Counted from the first letter of the stretch, positions 50,409 through 59,455 are shown. The stretch: 64,000 nt of DNA from an uncultured Clostridia bacterium (GCA_947631235.1 CANRKO010000007.1:46414-110413); one strand, 5' to 3'. The notes: generated by a model not told the origin, from the letters alone. Translations and numbers: made by a program.

Positions 50409-50961
50409 AGTTTTAGTAATTACAGTGATTTTATCGATGTCTGCGATAACGGCAGCCGCCGCAGAAATACCGATTGAGTCAGCGCTTTACGGAACGCCCG
50501 ATGAAGTTTACACAATGATGGAGTCGCTCATCGGCGGCGTATTGGACGAGGTTCAGAACGGCTTGGGTTATCAACCCGCTTGGGCAAAAGCGCACAGGAT
50601 TGTCTATGACGCGGTATTGGCGCACCAGACGAACGGACATGGTTATGCGGAGCTTGCGGGAATTGCACGGAACGCGATTTACAGATACCGCGATATGTAC
50701 CTTCGCCCCGATTACTATGCGCAGCTTAACGAAAAATTAGCGGTCTTGCTTGCGGATTTAATTGCAGACGTTAGGAACGGAAAAGATTACTACATAGCTT
50801 ACGAAGAAGCTCAAACGCTTATATATAAATCCGCAAATCCAAGCTATGATCCCGCCGTTGACAGAGTTGGAGATTTCTGTTATTGGAATATTCCCGCCGT
50901 TGACGGCGCAGAGTTCGCAGTAGCAAGAAGGCTGTTGCTTGAAGCGAAAAGCGGAAACTGA
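50395..50961 (+). CDS. Small exported protein, unknown function
   Basis: 188 residues from ATG 50395 (GGGGAGGAATACGAAA). Signal peptide MKKFRVLVITVILSMSAITAAAA. The rest is helical (ESLIGGVLDEVQNGLGYQPAW, AKAHRIVYDAVLAHQTNGHGY, LAVLLADLIADVRNGKDYYI) with no cysteine-rich or lipobox motif. Seen next to TnpV; I do not recognise a family. Confidence 0.7.
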   Translation: MKKFRVLVITVILSMSAITAAAAEIPIESALYGTPDEVYTMMESLIGGVLDEVQNGLGYQPAWAKAHRIVYDAVLAHQTNGHGYAELAGIARNAIYRYRDMYLRPDYYAQLNEKLAVLLADLIADVRNGKDYYIAYEEAQTLIYKSANPSYDPAVDRVGDFCYWNIPAVDGAEFAVARRLLLEAKSGN

Positions 50962-51002
50962 AAGATTAAAAATGTAATTTAATTCTGTTTTGGGATTGAG
51001 TT

Positions 51003-51036
51003 AAAGGAGCGCGGTCGTTACGGCTGCGCCCCTTTT
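51003..51036. terminator. Hairpin between convergent genes
   Basis: AAAGGAGCGC / GCGCCCCTTTT with a 13-nt loop, immediately after the exported-protein gene and inside the end of the SLOG gene. Confidence 0.5.
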
Positions 51037-51488
51037 GTATCATACAAGTTTATGACATGTTTTTTCTTTTTAACCGCCAATTCATAAAACTTCGCCGCAC
51101 CGCCGTAAGAACGACTTATGTACGTGATAACATAATCGGAATTATCAATAAGCCACCTATTGCGCCGGTCTATTGCAAATTTAGGCGGAACATTCTCCAA
51201 GCCGTCGGGATATATTGTGTCCGAATAATCTTTTCCGTCCGCCCCTGTCGGCATATATGCGAGGACAACAGCATAATTTATATGCGGATATTTTACTTTA
51301 AGTTTTTTAAGTGTATTTCGCACCATACTATCAAAGCCGCCTTGATTTCCGACATAAAAAGAGTCAACAGATTTATTTTCAATCAAATCGGTTATTGTCC
51401 GTTCCAGCTTATCCGATATTTCGCTCGGAGTATCGCGGTGTCCGAAAAAACAGCAGGTATTTTTATTCATAAAACGTTCTTTCCCCAT
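51018..51488 (-). CDS. SLOG-fold protein (DUF1273-like)
   Basis: 156 residues. CCFFGHRDTPSEI at the N-terminus, DSFYVGNQGGFDSMV (nucleotide-binding Gly loop), VLAYMPTG, DRRNRWLIDNSDYVITYI and GGAAKFYELAVKKKKHVINLYD fit the SLOG/YspA superfamily of nucleotide-sugar or NAD-derived second-messenger sensors. SLOG proteins are frequent in defence and mobile loci. No partner effector is adjacent. Start could also be the ATG at 51470. Confidence 0.82.
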   Translation of the reverse strand: MGKERFMNKNTCCFFGHRDTPSEISDKLERTITDLIENKSVDSFYVGNQGGFDSMVRNTLKKLKVKYPHINYAVVLAYMPTGADGKDYSDTIYPDGLENVPPKFAIDRRNRWLIDNSDYVITYISRSYGGAAKFYELAVKKKKHVINLYDTKGAQP

Positions 51489-51614
51489 ACATAATAAATC
51501 TATAATTGCACTATTGTAATTGCTATATCATTACTAAATTGTACATTACAAATCTGTGCTTGTCAATATATAATTACAACAATGATTACAAGATTAGAAT
51601 GGTGGTGTGAATAT

Positions 51615-51791
51615 ATGGGAAAATTTGTTATACAAAAAGATACCGAGAAAATCTCATCAATCAACAGAACAATCCGTATGAAACCGGAGCATTTTGAAAA
51701 GATTATGGAAATAAGCGAAAAGAACGATATATCTTTTAACAAAGTCGTTAATCAATGTATCGAGTACGCTTTAGAAAATCTTGAGGAATAA
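51615..51791 (+). CDS. Small ribbon-helix-helix-type protein
   Basis: 58 residues from ATG 51615 (GGTGGTG before it); the frame opens at 51582. INRTIRMKPEHFEKIMEISEKNDISFNKVVNQCIEYAL looks like a CopG/Arc fold: a beta strand, then two helices, then SFNKVVNQ. Probably a DNA-binding regulator of the element. No toxin gene adjoins it directly. Confidence 0.72.
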   Translation: MGKFVIQKDTEKISSINRTIRMKPEHFEKIMEISEKNDISFNKVVNQCIEYALENLEE

Positions 51792-51830
51792 AAATCAAGC
51801 GTTCAATTTTTATGTTGAACGCTTGATTTT
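51791..51830. terminator. Bidirectional terminator
   Basis: AAAATCAAGCGTTCAA / TTGAACGCTTGATTTT, a 16-bp stem with 8-nt loop, A-rich and T-rich on the two sides, between convergent genes. Confidence 0.9.
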
Positions 51831-52739
51831 CTATTTACCGTTTTCTTTCTTTTTTGCCCTGCTTTTATACACATTATACCTGTTCTTGCATTGCGGACTG
51901 CAAAATATTGCTTTCGGGCGGCTTGCCTTGAACACCTTTGAGCAATGCCTGCAAATTTTCAGCGGATTGTCACCGTTTGTAAGCATAAAGCTGAACATCA
52001 TTTGTATCGCAAGCGAGAGCGAATGAAAGTCCCATACTATTGTCGGTGTGCCGCGCAATTCTATATGATACGTCGGCGCTATGCCGTCGAAGCACAACAT
52101 AGCCTCTTGATAAATCGGTTTTGTTTCCTTGTCCAAATCCTTATCATAATACAACACCGTTGTAAAGAACATAAATGCCCAATCCTTGAACTGTCTGAGA
52201 AGCCAATCATAACGCTCGGCATATTCGTACTGGAACGCCATATTTAACGCCATCGGTCTGTCAGCCATTGTCATTGCAACAGCCATCATATCTTTATTTC
52301 CGGTTATCGTCCAGTTATAGCCGCCGTTTGGCGTTCGTATAACGGGCGGCTGCTTAAACGGAAAGAATACTTTAAGATAATCGTCCGTTGTCATTGTTTC
52401 TTCTTTTATAAATTTATTTTTCATAAGATATACGCTGTTAAAATCCATAAACCTCGGCGTTGTGGGCAGTGCGGTGATAAATCCGAGCAATCCGTAATTA
52501 TGAACAAAGTCAAAAACCGTTTGCCGTTTTGCATCGTCCGTCACATTTGCGTTCATGCACGTCCAGCCGACATTCAGCGCGTCTACTACCATCTGTTCCG
52601 CATTTTCAAGCGGGTTAAACAGCTTGACCTCTGCCGACGGTGAGGGCATAATATATAATTCTCCGTTATCGTCCTCGGCAAAAATATATTCACTGAATTT
52701 CACCCATTCGGAGCTTGAATGTTCAAAAATATTATTCAT
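51831..52739 (-). CDS. DUF6076-type protein with C-terminal zinc finger
   Basis: 302 residues from ATG 52739 (GAGGTG, 8-nt spacing). Two-thirds has no motif I recognise (LFNPLENAEQMVVDALNVGW, NYGLLGFITALPTTPRFMD). The end, CRHCSKVFKASRPKAIFCSPQC then KNRYNVYKSRAKKK, is a short treble-clef-like zinc finger seen in many transposon-borne proteins. Likely nucleic-acid binding. Convergent with the ribbon-helix-helix gene. Confidence 0.72.
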   Translation of the reverse strand: MNNIFEHSSSEWVKFSEYIFAEDDNGELYIMPSPSAEVKLFNPLENAEQMVVDALNVGWTCMNANVTDDAKRQTVFDFVHNYGLLGFITALPTTPRFMDFNSVYLMKNKFIKEETMTTDDYLKVFFPFKQPPVIRTPNGGYNWTITGNKDMMAVAMTMADRPMALNMAFQYEYAERYDWLLRQFKDWAFMFFTTVLYYDKDLDKETKPIYQEAMLCFDGIAPTYHIELRGTPTIVWDFHSLSLAIQMMFSFMLTNGDNPLKICRHCSKVFKASRPKAIFCSPQCKNRYNVYKSRAKKKENGK

Positions 52740-52791
52740 AACAAAACACCTCATTTTGTAATCTGTTATATATATTTATATATTACCACTA

Positions 52792-53481
52792 TTATTCGTC
52801 ATTGTCAATCTCTTTTCGATAATTTTCTGTAAATCTTCTCTCCCACGACGTCATACTGTGCTGTTTATCCGATGTCAGATACTCATATACCTTTTTCCGT
52901 ATCTTTTTCAGTATTGTGGCTTTAACCTTACGGATATTTCTCTCTGTTTGACCTCTTATGCAAGCGATTTGGGCGGTTGTATAACCTTTCATTGTGTAGT
53001 ATAGAATTTCCTTGTGTTCGTCCGATAATTCCGAGAGGATTTCATACATATACGGTTCGGTCGCAAGCTCCTGTATTTCAAGCGGACAGTCATATATCGC
53101 TTCGGTAAAGTCGCCGTCCCTGACCTGCCGCCATATTGACTTGCCGAGCGTTTTCGGAAAGTAAGCTCCGCTTTTATCGGCGTTATAGTCAAGAGGCACG
53201 TTATCGCCTCGGCAGACTTCATGATACCGCTCCTTTCGCTCACGATTTTGGTCACGCTTGTCCCATAATTCAACGACCTTTTCAAAATCCTCTTTTGTTC
53301 GTGCGGCTTCCTCCAGACGTTCTAACGCCGCCGCTTTTATATCGCGTACCAATTGTTTTTTCTGCGGCACATCGGTAACGTCGTCTTCGATTTTCTCAAC
53401 CTCTGATATAGCGGCGTTTTCTTCCGCTATCGCCAGTTCAAGCTCCGCCTGTTCCCTCTTGTCAATATTGTTTTCAAACAC
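52792..53481 (-). CDS. Sigma-70-like factor (region 4) of the mobile element
   Basis: 229 residues from GTG 53481 (GGAGG). Long N-terminal coiled helix (about 1-75), a middle DKSGAYFPKTLGKSIWRQVRDGDF segment, then a region-4-like helix-turn-helix, LSDEHKEILYYTMKGYTTAQIACIRGQTERNIRKVKATILKKI, near 140-200. Region 2 is not obvious. It faces away from tnpW and the recombinase, so could control the element. Alternative: a phage-type sigma-like regulator. Confidence 0.68.
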   Translation of the reverse strand: MFENNIDKREQAELELAIAEENAAISEVEKIEDDVTDVPQKKQLVRDIKAAALERLEEAARTKEDFEKVVELWDKRDQNRERKERYHEVCRGDNVPLDYNADKSGAYFPKTLGKSIWRQVRDGDFTEAIYDCPLEIQELATEPYMYEILSELSDEHKEILYYTMKGYTTAQIACIRGQTERNIRKVKATILKKIRKKVYEYLTSDKQHSMTSWERRFTENYRKEIDNDE

Positions 53482-53659
53482 CGCCGTCTCACCTCCGAAA
53501 AATATTTTTATTTTCTAAAAAAGTTTCAAAAACAGTTCCGTTTTACCCATTGTTTTTCTCCTATTTGTGGAGGGAGTAATATATTATACAGGTAAATATA
53601 TTACACATCTCATTATACACTATCGACATACTTATGTCAAGAGAGAGGAGAGATATATT

Positions 53660-53851
53660 TTGAAAGACACCAATTATTATTTTATGACAAGACGTATCGG
53701 CTCGACATTGTACAGAGTAAAGATATATCTTGCCGAAAAGGGAACGGAAACAATGAGCGACAAAATTTTTCGGGTAATTTCAAATCATCCGTTGGCAAAC
53801 GACAAAAGATGTGGTATAATGGATTTACCGCAAATGAGCCGTTCAGCCTGA
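53660..53851 (+). CDS. tnpW: TnpW-like transposon protein, 63 aa
   Basis: Starts at TTG 53660 (GAGAGGAGAG 8 nt before) with MTRRIGSTLYRVKIYLAEKG and ETMSDKIFRVI following a short N-terminus; ATG 53681 is an alternative start. Same pattern as the TnpW at 7795. Its TGA stop (53849-53851) directly abuts the ribosome site of the recombinase, so the two genes are likely translated in coupled fashion. Confidence 0.85.
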   Translation: MKDTNYYFMTRRIGSTLYRVKIYLAEKGTETMSDKIFRVISNHPLANDKRCGIMDLPQMSRSA

Positions 53852-53862
53852 AAGGAGTCATT

Positions 53863-55671
53863 ATGATGAATAACAGGCAGACGGAAGAAAGGATAACAGC
53901 TTTATATGAGCGTCTGTCAAGAGACGACGGCGTTTTGGAAGAAAGCAACAGTATCACAAACCAGAAGGCATTACTCGAAAAGTACGCAAGCGAAAACGGT
54001 TTTTCCAATATCGCCCACTATACCGACGACGGATATTCCGGCGGTAATTTTGAAAGACCGAGCTGGAAGCGGCTAATTTCCGATATTGAGGACGGTAAGG
54101 TCGGAACGGTTATCGCTAAGGATATGAGCCGAATAGGACGTGAATATTTGCAGACGGGTTTTTATACGGAAATTCTGTTCAGACAAAACAATGTGCGTTT
54201 TATCGCAATATCCAACGGCGTTGACAGTAATATCGCGGGAAGCAGTGAATTTGCGCCGTTTCTGAATATTATGAACGAGTGGTATATTCGGGATTGCAGC
54301 CGCAAAACAATGCTTTCATATCAAGCAAGAAGCGATGCCGGACAACCGATAACCTGCAATGTTCCTTACGGATACAAGAAAGATCCCGAAGACAAGCATC
54401 ACTGGATTGTTGATGAAGAAGCGGCGGCGATTGTGCGCAGAATGTTTAATATGACTGTCGAAGGTAAAAGTCCGGGACAAATAGCGAGAATATTTCTAAA
54501 AGAAAAAATTGAGCGTCCGTCAGTTTACTCTGCACGCACAAGGAAAGGCGAAGAGTACATATCCGGTGAAAGTGAACCGTATGCTTGGCAGACAAGCACA
54601 ATTATACGGATTTTATCAAAACCGGAATATATCGGTCATACGGTAAACTTTAGAACGCGCAAAAAACATTACAAGGATAAACATCCTTCCCCGATTCCAT
54701 ATGAAGATTGGGTAATTATCGAAAATACACACGAGCCTATTATAGACAAAGAAACCTTTGATCTTGTTCAGAAGCTGCGTGAAACAACGCGGCGTGCTCC
54801 GCACGACAACGGCGAAGCAAACCCTCTGACGGGACTTGTCTATTGTGCCGACTGCGGAGCGAAAATGTATAATCACCGAGCGAGGACGGGACACTGGAAG
54901 GGCGAGCGCAAGGTAGATCCCGAAACGGGACTGTTCCCGCACGACCATTACGACTGCTCGACTTACTATCTAACAAAATGTAAGGGAAACGTCAAATGCT
55001 CCGGACATTATATAAACACTATTGCGCTCCGTGAGTTGATTTTGGAAACAATAAAACTAACGAGCCAATACGCGATAGCGAACAAAGACGAGTTTATACA
55101 AAAAGTCCGCGAGGCTTCAGAGATAAAACAGTCGGAGGATTTAAAGGCTTACGATAAGCAATTAAAGCGTGACAAGAAACGCTGCTCGGAACTGGACGGA
55201 ATAATCAAAAAACTTTATGAGTCCTATGCAACAGGAAAAATCCCCGAAAAGCGCTTTGATATATTATCCGCCGAGTATGAAAAGGAACAGGCAGAACTTG
55301 AAAAGACCATAGTCGAAGCGCAGATACAGATTGATAGGTTTAAAGCGGACACATACAACGCTGACGCATTCTTGGAGCTTGCGGAGCGATACACGAAATT
55401 CGAGATGCTGACAACGCCGATGATAAATGAATTTATTGATAAAATCGTTGTTCATGCACCCGACAAATCAACAGGCGAGCGAATACAGGACGTTGATATT
55501 TATCTTAAATTTGTCGGCAAACTTGATATTCCAATTCCCGAACCCACTCCCGAAGAATTAGCGGAACAGGAAAAAGTGCGGCTACAAAGGCAGAAACAGC
55601 GCGAAGCTAATCAACGGTTCAGAGAGAAACAAAAACGCCTTGAGCTTGAGGCGATACAACAAGCAACTTAA
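53863..55671 (+). CDS. Large serine recombinase (TnpX-like)
   Basis: 602 residues from ATG 53863 (AAAGGAG). Catalytic Ser19 in ALYERLSRDDG, IAKDMSRIGREYLQTG, then recombinase domain (KSPGQIARIFLKEKIE...WQTSTIIRILSKPEYIGH), zinc ribbon CADCGAKMYNHRA with CSTYYLTKCKGNVKCSGHYI, coiled coil (KAYDKQLKRDKKRCSEL...) and a Gln/Lys/Glu-rich tail. It moves the surrounding element. The gene appears intact. Confidence 0.95.
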   Translation: MMNNRQTEERITALYERLSRDDGVLEESNSITNQKALLEKYASENGFSNIAHYTDDGYSGGNFERPSWKRLISDIEDGKVGTVIAKDMSRIGREYLQTGFYTEILFRQNNVRFIAISNGVDSNIAGSSEFAPFLNIMNEWYIRDCSRKTMLSYQARSDAGQPITCNVPYGYKKDPEDKHHWIVDEEAAAIVRRMFNMTVEGKSPGQIARIFLKEKIERPSVYSARTRKGEEYISGESEPYAWQTSTIIRILSKPEYIGHTVNFRTRKKHYKDKHPSPIPYEDWVIIENTHEPIIDKETFDLVQKLRETTRRAPHDNGEANPLTGLVYCADCGAKMYNHRARTGHWKGERKVDPETGLFPHDHYDCSTYYLTKCKGNVKCSGHYINTIALRELILETIKLTSQYAIANKDEFIQKVREASEIKQSEDLKAYDKQLKRDKKRCSELDGIIKKLYESYATGKIPEKRFDILSAEYEKEQAELEKTIVEAQIQIDRFKADTYNADAFLELAERYTKFEMLTTPMINEFIDKIVVHAPDKSTGERIQDVDIYLKFVGKLDIPIPEPTPEELAEQEKVRLQRQKQREANQRFREKQKRLELEAIQQAT

Positions 55672-55679
55672 AGAGCGGA

Positions 55680-55711
55680 GCGGCTTATGAGTAATTGTAA
55701 GCCGCTTTATT
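55680..55711 (+). terminator. Terminator after the second recombinase
   Basis: GCGGCTTA / TAAGCCGC (55680-55687 with 55698-55705), followed by TTTATTT. Confidence 0.8.
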
Positions 55712-55751
55712 TACATCATATGGTAGAATAATCGTATTAGGAGTGAAGATT

Positions 55752-56954
55752 ATGGATGATTTCAAATGGATACGTTCAGATATGGATTTATTTTATATAG
55801 ATAAAGATAGTAAGAATACTATTACTATATCTAATAGTGGTCAGCTAGATAGAGATTTCTATTTGTATGCAAAGAACTTTTTTTATGCAGCTGAATATGT
55901 AATTCATTATTTATTAGAAGATGCTGCTGAACAGCAAGATATAGCCAAATTAGATTTATGGTATTTTGCAATAATTTATTTGTATAGACAGAGCCTTGAA
56001 TTGCTGTTAAAAGCAATTATTTTTCAATATACAACCGACAATATAGAAAGAAAGTCTATTGTTGGCAAAATAAGGCATGATTTAAAACAAGCTCTTGATA
56101 AAATATTTGAATTAAAACCGTCTATAGTATGTGATAACCATAATATACAGTGGCTTATAAAATATTTGTCTGATATTTCACGCATTGACAGAGAATCAGA
56201 TATGTTTAGATATCCTTTTGGAAATAATCTAAAAAGCTTATTTGAGAATCAGACGCATATTTCCTTATTTGCTACTCACGATAATATGAATAAAGCCTAT
56301 AATATTATCAAAGCAATTTACAATTCTGGAGATTATTCAAATCAAATATATAAAGCGCACTCTCCTCAATTGATAATTGAGGGAGGTCCATATTATCAAC
56401 AAAGTGTAGTGGGCTATAGTTATGCACATCATTCTTTTTATCCGTATTATTCATCATATGAACAAGTAGGAAATTTTTTAAAAGATATTATTATCACACA
56501 TAATAAGCCAAATCTATTTATGCCTATGTGTTATTCATATAGAAATGCAATTGAACTTGGATTGAAACGGATAATTGTTGAAGATAGTCATATAGAGCGC
56601 ACAAAAGCATTAAAGATAATGCAGAAAAAAAAGCATAGTATCCTTGGACTTTGGAATAGCATTTCTGAAGAAATTAAAGAATATTCAAATGCTCCAGATG
56701 ATGATACGACTATAGATGATGCACAGAAGTACATACAAGTTTTTCATAATTTTGATGTGCACTCAGATTTGTTTAGATATCCGTGTGATAAATATCTGAA
56801 TACTTATTTTATTGATAATACAAAGGTTGATATTAACAATATATCAAACTGCTTTGAAGAATTATGTAATTTTTTAGATGCTGTTGATAGTATGTTCATT
56901 GAGATTAAAGATTACGAGTCAGAAATGATTTCATATTATTCGGATTATTATTAA
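55752..56954 (+). CDS. HEPN-like protein with internal duplication (cargo)
   Basis: 400 residues from ATG 55752 (AGGAG 9 nt upstream). Two copies of one ~100-residue pattern: IIYLYRQSLELLLKAII, then RHDL, then SDMFRYP (about 77-167); CYSYRNAIELGLKRIIV, then KKHSIL, then SDLFRYP (about 260-356). Spacing between these landmarks is 26-27 and 43-46 residues in both copies. The ELxLK-HDL-RYP pattern is that of HEPN-like helical proteins. Strongly AT-rich, with many rare codons, unlike the flanking relaxase and recombinase. HEPN proteins are often RNases in defence; function here is inference. Confidence 0.68.
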   Translation: MDDFKWIRSDMDLFYIDKDSKNTITISNSGQLDRDFYLYAKNFFYAAEYVIHYLLEDAAEQQDIAKLDLWYFAIIYLYRQSLELLLKAIIFQYTTDNIERKSIVGKIRHDLKQALDKIFELKPSIVCDNHNIQWLIKYLSDISRIDRESDMFRYPFGNNLKSLFENQTHISLFATHDNMNKAYNIIKAIYNSGDYSNQIYKAHSPQLIIEGGPYYQQSVVGYSYAHHSFYPYYSSYEQVGNFLKDIIITHNKPNLFMPMCYSYRNAIELGLKRIIVEDSHIERTKALKIMQKKKHSILGLWNSISEEIKEYSNAPDDDTTIDDAQKYIQVFHNFDVHSDLFRYPCDKYLNTYFIDNTKVDINNISNCFEELCNFLDAVDSMFIEIKDYESEMISYYSDYY

Positions 56955-56982
56955 TGGTCTTAAAATTTAAGATAAGTGGCTA

Positions 56983-57026
56983 AAGTAACTGTTTATAGCA
57001 ATAAATATAAAAACAGTTACTTTTTT
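56983..57026 (+). terminator. Terminator after the HEPN-like gene
   Basis: AAGTAACTGTTT ... AAACAGTTACTT then TTTTTG. Confidence 0.85.
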
Positions 57027-57043
57027 GTTAGGAGGATTTTATT

Positions 57044-57244
57044 ATGACAGCGAATGAGAAAAAGCTAATACAGGCAAGGCACAGGCTCGAAGAAGTCGAA
57101 GCGCGAGATAGAGTTAAGGAGCGTAAAGCTCGGACAAGGCGGCTAATTCAAGAGGGCGCTGTCTTGGAAAAGGTTTTACCGAGTATCACAGTGATTGAGA
57201 TTGACAATTTAGAGAATTACTTACGAAGTAATTTACGGCAGTAA
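57044..57244 (+). CDS. DUF3847-type small protein
   Basis: 66 residues, an Arg/Lys/Glu-rich coiled helix (EKKLIQARHRLEEVEARDRVK, KARTRRLIQEGAVLEKVLP). Ribosome site AGGAGG, 7 nt spacing. DUF3847 genes sit next to MobA/MobL relaxases on clostridial mobile elements and may assist relaxosome assembly, but this is not proven. Confidence 0.85.
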   Translation: MTANEKKLIQARHRLEEVEARDRVKERKARTRRLIQEGAVLEKVLPSITVIEIDNLENYLRSNLRQ

Positions 57245-57630
57245 TGTCAATGGGGCGTTCCGAGCAATCGGAACGCTCTTATTTTTATCCCCGAAGGGCG
57301 CACTTACTCACCACTTGCCGTAGGCAAGCGGTGGTACTGCTCGCCGTTGGCGGCAGTCATGCGCTCCTGCGGAGGGCGGCAGATAATCAGAAACGTGATT
57401 ATCTGCTATGGCGGCAACCTTGCTTTTCACAAGAATTGAAACAACAGACTTGTTTCAATTTGGTATAAGGAGTTTCCTTATACTTGCCGCCTTTGCGAAA
57501 AACTGTGGAGCAGTCTTTCGCAAGATGGACGCTTGTTTACGCAACAATCGCCCATTTTCTTTTTTCATAAAAAGAAACAAAAACGTGGGGTGTCATCTTG
57601 CTACCCCATTCGGAAGGGACGGTGAAGAAT
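57245..57630 (+). other. Highly structured region before the relaxase; candidate oriT
   Basis: Six hairpins in a row: GCGTTCCGA-TCGGAACGC with a T-run (57255-57286, a terminator); CTTGCC-gta-GGCAAG in CCA/TGG (57311-57334); CAGATAATCA-TGATTATCTG (57380-57405); AATTGAAACA-TGTTTCAATT (57434-57460); TATAAGGA-TCCTTATA (57464-57482); TTGCGAAA-TTTCGCAA with nested ACTG/CAGT (57493-57523). Short ORFs here are not convincing. MobQ-type oriT sites have such inverted repeats beside the relaxase gene. Confidence 0.6.
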
Positions 57631-59331
57631 ATGGCAATTTATCATTTTGAAGCTAAGGTTATCACGCGCGGAACAGGGCGCTCCGTTGTCGCCGCGTCCG
57701 CGTATGCGTCGTGCAGTCAGATCTACAACGATTATGACGGTGTTCAACACGACTATACCCGTAAGCAGGGCTGCGTTTACAGCGAAATATTTTTGCCGAC
57801 GAACGCTCCGACGGAATGGCAAGACCGTGCCGAATTATGGAACGCAGTCGAAGCCGCCGAAAAATCCAAAGACAGCAGACTGGCGCGTGAGCTGATTGTC
57901 GCGTTGCCTATTGAAGTCGGTCTTGACGGATGGAAATCTATATTGAAGAACTTTGTTCAAGAGCAATGCGTTGATAAAGGAATGTGCGCCGACGTAAGTA
58001 TTCATAATACCGACGGACATAATCCTCACGCTCATATTCTCTTGACCGTTCGCCCGCTTGATGAAAAAGGCAAGTGGCAGGCTAAGACGCAGAAAGAATA
58101 TCTTTGCAAGCGCGGTGATGAAGAACGCGGATTTACCGCAACCGAATTTAAGACGGCGCAAGCCGACGGCTGGGAGAAGCAGTATCAATATTTTGTCGGT
58201 AAGAAGAAAGTTTATATGACACCTTCTGAAGCTGAACGGAGTGGGTATGAGCGAGCGTCTAAAAATCCGAAAAGCACGCGTTTTGGCAGACAAAACCCGA
58301 TATGTGCCGAGTGGAACAGTGAGGAACAGATTTTGAGTTTCCGTAAAGCGTGGGAGGAAGCGGTCAACAAATCTTTGGAGCAGAAAAATATTGACGCCCG
58401 CATTGACTGCCGCAGTTTCGCGGACAGAGGTATAGACGAACAACCGACAATCCACGAGGGTGTGACCGCACGTATTATTGAACAGCGTGGCGGTGTTTCC
58501 GACCGCTGCGAATTAAATAGGCAAATCCGAAAGGATAATGTATTACTGCGACAGTTAAAATCGTTAGTCAAGTCGCTTACGGAAGCGGCAAAAGAGGTTG
58601 TTTCCGTAATAGCCGAAAATTTAGAAAAGTGCCGTGAAAAGTCAATTTTCTCACTATATGAACTCAAACATAACGAAAAATTGTCAGCCGATATTCAGCA
58701 CAGCAACACAGTAACAGACTTATTACTGTCGAGGTTCAATAGTGTCAAGAAACAAATTTCACAGAAAAGCTCTAAGGCAAAAAAGCTGCGAGCGGAAAAA
58801 GACGGTCTGAACGTCGTAAATGTATTCAAGCGCAAACAATTATCCGAACAGATTGAAACCCTGCAAGAGGAAGTCGATGAATTGAAAACGGAAAAAGCGG
58901 TACTTCTTTCAGATATGAAATGTGAAACCGAGGAAGATGTGTCAAACATCAAGAAACAGTGCGAACAAAACGACGTATATCTTAAAAATATATCTGCGCG
59001 CAATGCACAGCTCGCCGAGCAAATTAAGACGGATATATTTGATTTCAAAGCGACTATTGCCGATATTTCGCCCGAAGATATACCTGTCATTCAAGAGGAA
59101 CGAAGCAATTTCCGTGATACGATGAAATCGCTATGGACGAAAATCCAACAGCAGTACGGCTATCGCAGTAATTACGATTTACTGAAAGCCGCTAAAGATG
59201 AAATTGATATGGGATTGGGCGAATATCAGCCACATATCAGGAAATCCATCCGCAAGGATTTGGAGCAAAAACGCCGCCAAGCCGACGAACAGCAACGTCA
59301 CCGCAAGCGGCGTGATGAGTGGGAACGGTAG
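57631..59331 (+). CDS. MobA/MobL (MobQ) relaxase
   Basis: 566 residues from ATG 57631 (preceded by GGTGAAG). Relaxase domain about 1-200: MAIYHFEAKVITRGTGRSVV with Tyr4, the likely nucleophile; HNTDGHNPHAHILLTVRPL is the HUH-type metal motif; EWQDRAELWNAVEAAEKSKDS is motif of the MobL family. Then long coiled coils (about 300-480). It nicks oriT and pilots single-stranded DNA into a recipient using a helper transfer system. No coupling or type IV secretion genes are present, so the element can be mobilised but not self-transmitted. Confidence 0.92.
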   Translation: MAIYHFEAKVITRGTGRSVVAASAYASCSQIYNDYDGVQHDYTRKQGCVYSEIFLPTNAPTEWQDRAELWNAVEAAEKSKDSRLARELIVALPIEVGLDGWKSILKNFVQEQCVDKGMCADVSIHNTDGHNPHAHILLTVRPLDEKGKWQAKTQKEYLCKRGDEERGFTATEFKTAQADGWEKQYQYFVGKKKVYMTPSEAERSGYERASKNPKSTRFGRQNPICAEWNSEEQILSFRKAWEEAVNKSLEQKNIDARIDCRSFADRGIDEQPTIHEGVTARIIEQRGGVSDRCELNRQIRKDNVLLRQLKSLVKSLTEAAKEVVSVIAENLEKCREKSIFSLYELKHNEKLSADIQHSNTVTDLLLSRFNSVKKQISQKSSKAKKLRAEKDGLNVVNVFKRKQLSEQIETLQEEVDELKTEKAVLLSDMKCETEEDVSNIKKQCEQNDVYLKNISARNAQLAEQIKTDIFDFKATIADISPEDIPVIQEERSNFRDTMKSLWTKIQQQYGYRSNYDLLKAAKDEIDMGLGEYQPHIRKSIRKDLEQKRRQADEQQRHRKRRDEWER

Positions 59332-59432
59332 GAAATATTTATTACCCTAAAGAAAAAGCAACAGCGATCAACCCCAATATAGGTTTTACTGCAGCCGGTG
59401 GTGATTTGCTTCCTGAGGAAAAGAGAATTTAA
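59319..59432 (+). pseudogene. Short remnant ORF after the relaxase
   Basis: A 37-codon frame (GTG start overlapping the relaxase end) reading NIYYPKEKATAINPNIGFTA then AGGDLLPEEKRI and TAA. No ribosome site. It looks like the C-terminal scrap of a larger protein rather than a gene. Confidence 0.3.
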
Positions 59433-59455
59433 TTGAACAGCCTTTTCAAATTAAA

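Noticed and set aside
57244..57650. Short ORFs of 74 and 80 codons before the relaxase
   Set aside because: They overlap five hairpins, have no ribosome sites and encode low-information Arg/Cys/Phe-rich peptides; the DNA looks like a structured non-coding region.
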